Assembly (NCBI GenBank): GCA_025526995.1 | Contig: JAHLKG010000008.1 | Location: 930,001 to 994,000, forward strand | Origin: Powellomyces hirtus | Taxonomy: Eukaryota > Chytridiomycota > Chytridiomycetes > Spizellomycetales > Powellomycetaceae | Length of the DNA: 64,000 nucleotides | Direction of reading: 5' to 3' | Shown: one piece after another, positions 1 to 9,703 of the stretch | Position numbering within the stretch: the first letter of the stretch is position 1 | How the letters are laid out: the number at the start of each line of letters is the position of its first letter | Program-made: the position numbers and the translations under genes | The notes under the pieces: model-generated | The model's input: the letters and a program-made list of their open reading frames with translations, nothing else | Databases searched by the model: none | Told to the model about the DNA's origin: nothing

Positions 1-592
1 TGTTGTCGTAGATGTAAGTGTACTTCTTCTGCGCGACCGCGAACATCGTTTCATTGTGCAGCCATTTGACGTCCCGCACAGTCTCCTTGACGTGCAGTTC
101 ACAGCCCAGCTTTCCTGCTTTCCAGTCAAATGTTGCAATGTGTCCTTTTCGTCCCCCAATCAGCATGTTTCGTCCGTTTCGTGTGTAATCCATGGAATAG
201 GCGCCAAAATCCTTCAGTTTCAAGTCAAACATTTTCTTGCTAGTATTCACATCGACATTGTCCTTGAGTTGCTTCTGCGTGAACTTCCACGTTTTCTCCA
301 TCCCCTCCGCTTCCAAGTGACCGCTCTCTGACGGAAGCAGGAACTCTGCTCGTGCCGCTTGCAGAGCTGCCTGTCTCGCTGTCTGTTCCACGCCCTTCAG
401 TTTCGACTTCAGCTTCTTGTCGTTGACCGATCGCAAAGGAATACTGGTGGTCCCGGCCCGATCGTATTTCTTTGAGGCCGCAGCCTGCTTTTGTGCATCT
501 TGGGTTGCTTTTTCTTTGGGTTGCCGTACTCCGGATTTTGTGACGTCGGATCCGGGCCTCTCGCCCGCCTTGTCGTTCTTGCTGTCTCCCAT
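1..592 (-). CDS. UTP7: UTP7/WDR46 U3 snoRNP (SSU processome) protein, partial
   Basis: Minus-strand open frame from an ATG at 592 running off the left edge, 197 codons, no intron seen. It carries the N-terminal half typical of Utp7/WDR46 (BING4): a basic leader, then FLLPSESGHLEAEGMEKTWK, a linker, and the first WD blades with YTRNGRNMLIGGRKGHIATF and ETVRDVKWLHNETMFAVAQK. Known role of the family: nucleolar U3 small-subunit processome component needed for 18S pre-rRNA processing. The rest of the beta-propeller and the C-terminal domain lie outside the window. The start is the first ATG ahead of the family-like sequence. It is divergent from INTS9, 486 bp away. Confidence in the family is high. 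Confidence 0.93.
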   Translation of the reverse strand, partial: MGDSKNDKAGERPGSDVTKSGVRQPKEKATQDAQKQAAASKKYDRAGTTSIPLRSVNDKKLKSKLKGVEQTARQAALQAARAEFLLPSESGHLEAEGMEKTWKFTQKQLKDNVDVNTSKKMFDLKLKDFGAYSMDYTRNGRNMLIGGRKGHIATFDWKAGKLGCELHVKETVRDVKWLHNETMFAVAQKKYTYIYDN

Positions 593-1078
593 GCTTTTGT
601 CCACCAAATAAAAATAGCTATGTCCGCACTTTACCGTCCAAGTAGTGAGAGGAAAGAACGTAATTTGGTTTGTAAATGAGACAGTCGGAGTGTCGGAAGC
701 GCTTCCAAGTTTCTTTTTTCTCGGCACTCTGATTGTCTAATATCCAAATAGTGGTGAGCTTCAACAAAATCCAAGTTTTGCAGAAGTGCCAAATCGAAAC
801 GTCAAAAACAAAAGGTCACACAAGCTGCGAACGCACGTGACCAGATGTCTGTCACATGACCCGGTCAGCTTGTGATGAACCGACGAAGCTAGAGATTCCT
901 CGTATGGACGTGTTGAAATTGAACTTGGGCGAGTTAGTAGTAATAGAGCTGAGTTCAGAGTGCTTGACGGCCGGAAACGTCCCTCTTTCATCGTCGCGTC
1001 AAGGCTCAAAGACATAGTCAAAGTCTCGTCCAAAAAACAAAAAAAACAAACTTTTGGCGTTGAGTCCAAAGCCAAGAG
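593..1078. other. divergent upstream region between UTP7 and INTS9
   Basis: A 486-bp stretch between two divergently transcribed genes. I see no coding signal of its own; the open frames here are antisense or upstream shadows. It presumably holds both promoters. No clear TATA box or named operator was recognised. Confidence 0.6.
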
Positions 1079-3660
1079 ATGACGGGGACGGGAGCCGCTG
1101 GAAGGAAAAATGCCGTGGACATTGTGAGCGCTGGACATGAGACGGACGGAGTTGTCCGTGATGTGCGTTTGTTTGACCAAGACCTCTTATGCTATCAGGT
1201 TCCACTATCCAAAGATCCACAGTACCCATGCCTTTTCCTCGACTTCCAACAAATGCCATTCCTCCTCGATTGTGCGCTCGAGATCTTAAGACCTTGGGCA
1301 GCAACCGAGGATGAGACAAAACCCAGAATGGACGTGCCGCCATCTCCAACTCACTCGTCGTCTCGCACCCCGCTGAAGTTCGTTGTTCCGCGGCTGGCCG
1401 CCTTGGCGCAGAGTATTGAGACGGTCTTAATCAGCAATCCATACAATATGCTGGCATTGCCATACTTAACAGAGTATTTGAGATTCACGGGAAACATATA
1501 TGCGACAGGGCCAACTGTAGAGTTTGGACGGTGCGTTTGAAGGCTAAAGCCACTTAGAGCGGAAGCTGTGCTTATTCCCTTAGATGTAACATTTATTTGT
1601 GGCGGGCAGATTGTTGATGGAAGAACTCGTTCACATTTTCCAAAGGTAAAAATCGGAGTGTCAGATATATGAGATGACCATCGGGGGAGTCCGGATGGGT
1701 GTGGGCCACGCAATTGGCTCGTATCTTCCCATGGGTACCTCAAACGATCGCTGATGATCGTAGGCTTGGGAAATTTGCAATGGCACTTATGATGACCATT
1801 GCCATTTCAGAAATTCTGAAAGCGGGAGAGTGGAAAACAATGTTCATTTCCAGAACGAATTGCATCCTTTGTACTCGCTGCACGACATAGAGATGTGTAT
1901 CGCAAAGATACGACGAGTACATTACTCAGAGATTGTGGTAAGCTCGCAAGAAGATAGAATGCACTGTTCGCGAAGTTTGTCAGATAATGATGTATCATGG
2001 GTCTTGTTAGGAATTGGACGATCATGGAGATGACATCACAATAACTGCACTCAGCTCAGGCTTCTGTCTGGGAGCGGCGAACTGGATAATAGAATCTCCA
2101 AACGGAAAGGTATTGGCCGCATCTTACACCTGTGATGAGTTCATTTCTAAGACTCTTCGACGTTCAGGTCTCGTATGTGGCCGCTTCGTCCAACAGTGAA
2201 CTGGGCCACTCCACTATCATGGACACAAGACCTTTCGAAGACATGGATGCCATGATACTCACACAACTGGGTACAGCGATGGCACGTCCACTTGTCTCTA
2301 CTGTATCCCAGATGCTGCAACTGGTTGGTGAGTTGCCCGGATGCCCGGAAACCTGCAGCTGAGCTTTATTGACACTATCGTCATCTGTCACCAGTCCGGA
2401 CTTTAGAGCAGCGTGGTAACATCTTGTTCCCGGTACACCCCAACGGAGCAATCTTCGACCTCATCTCGTTTGTGTCTGACGCACTTGAGAAAAGTGGCTT
2501 TACGGAGACCCCAATACACGTTGTGTCCCCGGTGGCTCAGCGAGCACTCCATCTAGCGAACATTGAGGGCGAATGGTAGGCTGCAATGTCCCGAATGTGG
2601 CATACAGAACGTTTCTGACATACCTCAGGATGAGTAAAGACAAGCAGGCAAACCTTTACGAGGCCTTGAAACCGCTGAAGCACGGAAAACTGATGGAAAC
2701 ACGAATGCTGCATCACCACGAATATGGAGACCCGGTGCTCAACTTCAAGCCACCATATATAGTGTTTGCTGGGCACCCGTCTTTGTTTGGAGGAGATGCA
2801 GCAAGTTTCGTAGACATCTGGCGCGATGACCCCAAAAACCTGCTCGTCATCACAGGTATTGTCCTTTTTGTGAAGCTTTTGTGACTACTTTGGTCACGTT
2901 CTGATGCACTCTTCTTGATAGAACCGTTGGCTCCGCCTCTAAAAAAGCTCCCAACGGAGTCTGAGATGCAATTGCAAACTTGCACCTGTGTGATGGAAAC
3001 CAGGCTCTCTTTGGAAGAGGTGATGACTCGCAACAGCGCCAGAAATGTGGTCGTGCCATTACGAGCGAGCGCATCACCGAGAGCGCTGCTGGAGAGCCTT
3101 CCGAATCGGGGCCGCAGCATGCTTCGCCCTCTTGAGCCTATGCAAGACCTATCAATACCTTTCACACGGAACTTTGTCCGCGCCTATGTCACGGATGAGG
3201 TATGAAGACTTGTCGCGCCTTGATCGGTTCCCGTGACGTCAGCATTGACTTCTTGTTTTTCGAGCACAGAGCTTGAAGAATGCGGGGACGGCACAGGAAG
3301 CTCCCCTCATCACTGGCAAGATCTCCACCGCCAACAAACGCGTGTGCACCGTCCAATGTACCATCCCCATCAACAACCCACTCAACGGACTTGTCGCGGC
3401 CGCTGCTCTCGCGAAAAGCTGCTTGAGCGAGGTAGGATACTATTCTATTCTAGCAGTGACGGATTGTCCCATCTAACTCGAACAATGCCCTCCTACAGCT
3501 TGGTCCCGCCAGAATCCTGGACGTCGCCGGTGGAGTTACGATTGACTGGTCCGAGGGCTACCAGAGAGTCGTCTTTGCGTTGCAAGAGGTTCGCGTGGAA
3601 GCCACAGATATGAGAGTTATGGCGTTCCTCAAATCCGCTGTTTCCCAAGTAGTTAAGTAG
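1079..3660 (+). CDS. INTS9: Integrator complex subunit 9 (INTS9-like metallo-beta-lactamase/beta-CASP protein)
   Basis: Ten exons: 1079-1530, 1610-1645, 1811-1937, 2011-2109, 2168-2327, 2395-2575, 2629-2855, 2922-3199, 3270-3431, 3499-3660, giving 627 residues (human INTS9 is 658). INTS9 landmarks appear in order: ETVLISNPYNMLALPYLTEY, then FTGNIYATGPTVEFGRLLME across the first intron; TALSSGFCLGAANWIIESP; a beta-CASP part with NILFPVHPNGAIFDLISF and VVSPVAQRALHLAN; then PPYIVFAGHPSLFGGDAASF. Metal-binding histidines of the active cleavage enzymes are not evident, as expected for this inactive paralogue, which pairs with INTS11 in the Integrator RNA-cleavage module. The first splice rejoins the conserved GRLLMEEL block, supporting the model. 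CPSF100 is the main alternative family, but the residue matches favour INTS9. Confidence 0.9.
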
Positions 3661-3907
3661 AGAAGCTTAGGTTCATGACGCAATAGCCGCGGTCGCTGTA
3701 TAACACGTTAGAAATTCCATAATGTACATAATCTAGAAAAAAAAACCGATCATTGGAGAGATCGTTGGAGCGCGTTCGACGCGGCAACCTGATTCTAGTA
3801 TGACCGTATCAGTCACTTCCCTCCCAACTTTGACGACTTTGCATTGACAGCATGCCATGAAAACCTTTGATAATTAACATTTCCACATTCACACTAGCCA
3901 TACATAT

Positions 3908-6900
3908 ATGCAATCTACAGAGGTGGGTCTGCTTTCCGCTGTACATATAGATTTCCAACTAGATAGTGCTGGAAAGTCGGGGCAGTGCACTTCGCCGTGC
4001 TACGGTTAGAGGTTGCTGATAGCTTTCTATTCTTCCAGTCGCCAAAGGGAGTTGTCATTCAAGATCAGGACGTCCTGGTCCGCCGCGAGCAGAAGATTCA
4101 TTTGAAAAAGAAGAATGAAGAGGCTTTTGTGTACAGACCAGGTGCGGAATTTTCTTTTATGTTCCAGGCACCTAAGGTTACTGAACAACCTCTTTGCTTA
4201 GATATTGAGACGCTGAAGGGTCTGGATGGCTCCATAAAGAAGAACACCTCGTTTGTTCGGAAACTAAAGTCCGGTCTTACCCACGATCAAGTTGGCGCTC
4301 TTTCGAAGGAGTTACTGTCTCTAAAACTCGAAAAATACATTTCGGAAATTGTAACGGCTATTTCGGAAGCGAGGTTCAAAACCACACCAGACATATGGGC
4401 CGCTGTGGAAATATGCTCGTTACTGCATCAACGATTTGCGGCATTCACACCGGAGCTCGTACCGGTTCTGTTAAGACAGCTCGGTCCGCCGCCCAATACG
4501 CATGGAATGAGTGTCGAACAGGCGGAGAAGGAGGAGTCGACCCGAATAGCGAAACAGCGTAGCACGTTGAGACTCATCGCAGAACTCTACTCTGTGGGGA
4601 TAGTGAGAGATAGCCCGAGAGAGCTGGTGATGCCCAACATCTTGAAGGAGATGTTGATAACAGACAAGGACCGGCATGTTAATCTGTCCATAGCTGTGAC
4701 ATTCGTCAAATACTACGGCCGCGACTTTACAGGAATAGAAGCTAAGACACGTGGCCGCCGCAACAGCAGCGCGAGTGCAATTGACAATGAGAATGGAGTC
4801 CTGTCACCCGAGGAAAGTGCTCCCCAAACTGCAGCTCTGGAGGATTTGATTCCCGCCGATGTCAAGGCCATGGTCAAGAGCATCTTACTGGCGTACTACG
4901 ACTCTCTCGAGCACCATCTAGTCCAAGAACATGGTCGTATCCGCAGGACGGAAAAGGCAAATCACGAACACTACATACATCGGGGCGAGATCAACGAAGA
5001 GAGACAGGAGCGGTACCAGAAGGCTCTGAAGGCTTATGAAAAGCTTTTCGCCGGTGCGCAAACCTTAGCAGAGTGTCTGGATCGGGATCTTCCAGACTTG
5101 CCTGAGGATCAAAGTACGACTCGCATCGGCATCGGCATCACGGAGGGGGCAGGCGAGCGAGACGATAAGGACCCCTCCAGCAGCGTTTGGGAAGATGACG
5201 ATGCCAAAGCGTTTTACGAAAACTTAATTGACCTGAGAAATCACGTACCCGCAATCTTTCTCGGAAAGAAGAAGGAGAGGAAGGATGAAGTCATACCCGA
5301 CACTGCAGACGCAAACAGTTCGGAGACACCGAGTCCAACCGATACCGCGGAAGACATTGAAAACGACGCCAGCCATGTTTCCGACGACCAGCAACTAGAC
5401 AATGGGGACGTTGATGACGAACCAGAAGTACCGAAAGCTGAAGAAGATGACAAGGACGTGGACGAGGAAGAAGATGGCGACAAGAAGAAAGCGGTGTCCG
5501 GCGCCAATCAGGCGGCTCTAGATGCGCTGTTAAATCGTTTGCCCAATGCAATGAACCGAGACACTATCGATCAAATATCGATCGAGTTTGCATTCCTGAA
5601 TGCTAAAGGAACCAGGAAGAAGCTGATCAGGACATTACTGGCCGTTCCGCGGCAGCGTTTGGATCTGCTTCCTTACTATTCCCGAATGATAGCGACTCTG
5701 TATCCGTATATACCGGAGATTGGCATTGCCGTAGTGGACCAGGTAAAGCTTGACTGTCAGAGTTTATGTGAGAGGACCTACTGATGCTCCTCCCAGCTCG
5801 AGAAGTCATTCCACGGGCATCAGAAACGGAAAGAGCAGGTGTTCATCGAGGAGAAAACCAAGGTAAGCTCTCACCTCATTAGTCAAGTTCTTGAGTCCTT
5901 GCAACTCATGTGTTCTTCACAAGAACATCAGATACATTGCCGAATTGACAAAGTTCAAAGTCACACCAACGCACGTCGTCTTCCATTGCATCAAATTCTT
6001 GCTAGATAACTTCAAGCATCACAACATTGAGCTGCTATGTACATTGTTGGAGACGTGCGGTCGGTTTTTGTACAAGTCGCCTGAAACCAGCACTCGCGCA
6101 TCAAACTATGTAAGTTGATGAGAAACCTGGCCTGCCATATGCGACGTCACGCTCAATGACCGCTTTGCAGCTCGACATATTGATGAGAAAGAAGAACGTG
6201 GAAAATGTGGACAGTCGACAGGTGTTTATGATAGATAATGCGTTCTATCAGGTTTGTTGCGAATTGATCTTTCCCTCATTGTCGTGCAGGCCTCATTTTA
6301 TTTCATATTGATCCTTAGTGCAATCCGCCTGATAAGCCAGCCATCACGGCCAAAGTTCGACCTCCAATTGAGCTATACGTTCAAAAGCTCATATACGCCG
6401 ACCTTTCCAAAAAGACCGTTGAAAAGATCTTGAAACAACTACGAAAGCTGAACTGGGATCTCGCTGAGACACGTCACATGATGAATAAGATATTCGGCAA
6501 AGTGTGGAAAGTCAAATATTCCCATCTGCACATGATGGCGTTCATGGCATCCGAACTGTCGCGCTACTATCCGGAATTCGGTGTGAGCATTGTTGATAAC
6601 ACTTTGGAGGAAATTCGCATCGGCCTTGAGGAAAACATCTTCAAGCATAATCAGCGGAGAATAGCGGTTGCGAAATATCTTGGTGAACTTTACAATTATC
6701 GAATGGTGGAAAGCGCACTCATATTCGAGACACTCTTCCGCATTGTGTCTTTTGGCCACGAAAACAACCTTCCGCGGTACGGTGTTGGAACGCCTCTGGA
6801 CGCTCAGCAAGATTTCTTCCGGGTTCGATTATGCTGCACGATACTAGACACTTGCGGCACCTGCTTCGACCGTGGAAGCATGGCCAAGCGTCTCAATTTG

Positions 6901-7932
6901 TTCCTTGCCTTCTTTCAGATGTACATCAACACCAAGCCACGGCCACCGATGGATATCGAGTTTACCTTATCCGATACCTTCGAACTACTACGACCCAAGC
7001 TCGTGATCTTGCAAACGTATGAAGAAGCGGCCGCGGCATACGGTCAACTGGCAACAGAACAGTACCAAGCAACTCAGAATGGTGGCGACAATGGCATCGG
7101 AGATGCATCCGATGACGAGGACGATGATGAGGATGAAGGTGGGGCAGATCGGCGAGGGCAATCTGCAGATGACGACGAAGAGGACGACAACGACAGTAAG
7201 AATCAGCCTCAGGCCGATGAGGAAGATGGTGGCATTGATGACGACGAAGCTGTTATTGTGCACATGCAACACGACGTAGATGAAGAAGCAGATGAAGACT
7301 TTGAGAGAGAGTTTAGCCGAATGATGCAAGAAAGCGTGGAAGGTCGGAGAACGGACCGTAAATCTGTGTTTGATGCGCCGGTCCCTACCCGATTGAAGAC
7401 AGCGACCGCTCCGCTGATTGACAAACCGGATTCTGAAGAAGGTGATCAGGTCGCGTTCACATTACTCACCAAGAAGGGTAACAAGCAACAGGTGTGTAAC
7501 TCGGAGATGGACGCCGTATCGGACGCCAAATTCACACCAAACCACTCATCTTAGGCAAGAACGATGGCTCTCCCAGCGGACATATCGTTTGTGATTAACA
7601 CACGGAATAAGCAAGAAGCGGAGCAAGAGGAAAAGCAACATTTGAAGCAACTCGTCTTGAGCTATGAAGAACGGGAACGGGAAGCTGCCAAAAGAGGTAT
7701 GTATTGAGCGCTCCCCACTTCTGATGCCAAGCACGCGGCTCGCTTACAAACAGAGCCCATCTACTTCCCAGCTTCGATGTTGGAAGAAAATGCCACATGG
7801 AATGGTCGTCACCCTGTCCTGCTCAGTACTAGTGCACAGCGGGGCGCGATATATCGAGGCTCAGGTCGGGGAAGAGGGCATAGTAGCTCAGGGCGGGGAA
7901 GGGGATATATGGCCCCGCAAAGGGAATTATAG
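3908..7932 (+). CDS. UPF2: UPF2/NMD2 nonsense-mediated decay factor
   Basis: Exons 3908-3922, 4039-5742, 5797-5862, 5924-6109, 6171-6251, 6319-7491, 7555-7696, 7754-7932 give about 1181 residues. The first tiny exon is a choice: it reads MQSTE and then joins SPKGVVIQD; an unspliced start at 3985 is also open. MIF4G-type helical repeats follow (SSLLHQRF-type helices; RYIAELTKFKVTPTHVVFHC; AVAKYLGELYNYRMV). Two very acidic stretches sit near residues 450-490 and 860-930. The C-terminal UPF1-binding part includes DEDFEREFSRMMQES. UPF2 bridges UPF1 and UPF3 at exon junctions and drives mRNA surveillance. The tail ends in an RG-rich segment (RGSGRGRG, SGRGRGY), possibly an arginine-methylation site. 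Terminal-exon phases and stop at 7930-7932 are consistent. Confidence 0.93.
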
Positions 7933-8680
7933 ATGGGTGAAAAACTCATATATTTCTGAGTCTATACAAAACGAAGACATTTTATCATATCGAAATTGTC
8001 ATCAAGACAAAAAATCAAGCACTTTCTATCTACTACACGGCCACAGTCTGGTCTTGGAACCCAAACTGTATCTTTTAATGGGTCGCACCCTCCTTGCGTT
8101 CATAGTGAGTAAAGCGGTGAGGAGAGTGGAATTGGCCGGAAATCCCCCGAAAATACACGAATTTTCCCTTCACAAAGGGATGAAGGCAGTGGAGGGGGGG
8201 GGGGGGGGGGCCGGTGGGCCAGTGGCTCAGTAGTCCGAGGGGCTTGAAGGCAAACAGGGGGGCGGTTCAGGAGCCCCTCACGAGGGGCTTGAAGGCAGGG
8301 GGCTGAGAAGGATCTGCGAGAGCGATCAGGACGTTGGACCTCGCTGCCCGGGTCACCGGGACCGTTGGAGCCATTGGGGTCTTGTGGCCTTTCGGGGCCT
8401 GGTTGCCGTGGCGTTCGGGCCTTGGCTTTAGTGCCTTTCGGGGCTGGTGGCCTTTCAGGGCCTGGCGGTCGAGGAGCCTTGGCGTTCGGGCCTTGGCTTT
8501 GCTCGTTGGATGCCTTCCGGGGCGGTTGGCCTTTCGGGGCCTGGTTAAACCTTTCGGGGCTCGTGCTTTGGCGTTTGGGGCCTTAGCTTCTGGTGCTTCT
8601 GTCTTTCGTGAAAGAGCGAACGGAAGGCTTGAACTTGCTTGGAAGCTTACAGGGAGAATGAGCTGAATTCGACCGTAGTC
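7933..8680. repeat. G-rich degenerate minisatellite
   Basis: Gene-free. A homopolymer G run of about 18 lies near 8193-8210. From about 8220 to 8620 the plus strand is dominated by imperfect copies of short units such as CTTTCGGGGCCTGG and GCGTTCGGGCCTTGGCTTT, with AGGGGCTTGAAGGCA duplicated near 8238 and 8284. Open frames across it (Gly/Ala/Leu rich) are composition artefacts. It lies where the C-terminal half of the neighbouring transposase remnant would be expected, so it may have replaced it. Confidence 0.6.
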
Positions 8681-8689
8681 GCAGAGCTC

Positions 8690-9590
8690 ATAACCTTTTG
8701 GAGATATCGGCGGATACAGGTGAATGTACTATGCAGGGGAATAGCCGTAACTCAGTCAGTCTCCTTACAGAGCGTCCTCGGGGTACTTTGTCTACTAAAT
8801 CTACTAACGGTGCAGCAATCTCATTGACAGAAACAGTTTTATCTATCTGGATTCGGGCTGCATGCAGCACATAATAAATGACATCAACATTTTTAAATCT
8901 TAAGAAACTTGCACGAATCGGTTCTTCGTGAAAGTGCCATCGGTAGCGAGAAAAGGACGGCAGTGCTTCGATGCCGTTTTTGCACTGCCGGTGCAGATGA
9001 AAACGCGGCAAAAGCGTTGCTGATGCTCAGGTATTCCCAACCCTCCCGTCGTGTTAGGTATCCCCGTGACGTGAACGTCCATAATCGCAGTAGTTGAAGG
9101 GTCTGCTTCAATCAGGCGGCGGCAGTACAGACGGAAGTGCTGGGATAAGTCACGCTGATCGTCGGCAGACTCGGCTAAAAGCGTGTCCCCGGCCTTGAGT
9201 CCTGAAGAGTACGAAATCGTAGAACCGTATCGGTGGCGGATGAAGTCCTGAAAGGCCTTGGTTGAGGTCTTGCGGTCGACCTCCATGCCTTCCTTCAGCT
9301 TTTTGCATATCCAAGTCACCCGGCTTTGGGAGACGCGCGGAGCATGGAGGGTCCCGGCGCAGTATTTGGATGCTGAAGGGAAAGGAAATGCCACACTCAA
9401 TTTCAGATGCAGATATATATCTCTCTCAGACAGGGGTGAGCAGGGATACGCGGCAGATGCTGTGCCTGTCGATGATGGCGCGGTGAGGGCATCGAAGGTT
9501 TCGAAGACCCACCCTTGGTAAGGGTTTCGTTGAGGAGGGCTGCCATTGCGCGGGGAGTGGCGTGGGAAGATGTCGATCTCGGTCGCCGCT
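8690..9590 (-). pseudogene. Mutator-like (MULE) transposase remnant
   Basis: On the minus strand, one frame runs from about 9580 to 8900 without a stop and resembles the N-terminal half of MULE transposases: GWVFETFDALTA, a Cys/Lys/Arg-rich block, FIRHRYGSTISYSSGLKAGD, HFRLYCRRLIEADPSTTA, then RFCRVFICTGSAKTASKHCR and PFLATDGTFTKNRF, which corresponds to the CRPFLAVDGTHLK block bearing the first catalytic Asp. It then hits a stop. The next expected block appears in another frame (VLHAARIQIDKTVSVNEIAA, about 8870-8790), so there is a frameshift or unremoved intron. The second Asp and Glu regions and terminal inverted repeats were not found. No proper start is visible. I treat it as a dead, truncated copy. 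Confidence 0.7.
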
Positions 9591-9703
9591 TGCTATACAG
9601 TAGTTTGCCAGAAAAAAGTGTCCTATCTTGGAAATTATTTTTAAAACCGTCCTATTTCAACATTTTTCGCCGAAAAGTGTATAATACAAACGTTATCTCA
9701 ACT

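Noticed and set aside
8334..8666. Gly/Ala/Leu-rich open frames over the G-rich stretch
   Set aside because: Reading frames arise from the degenerate minisatellite; no start context, domain or splice support.
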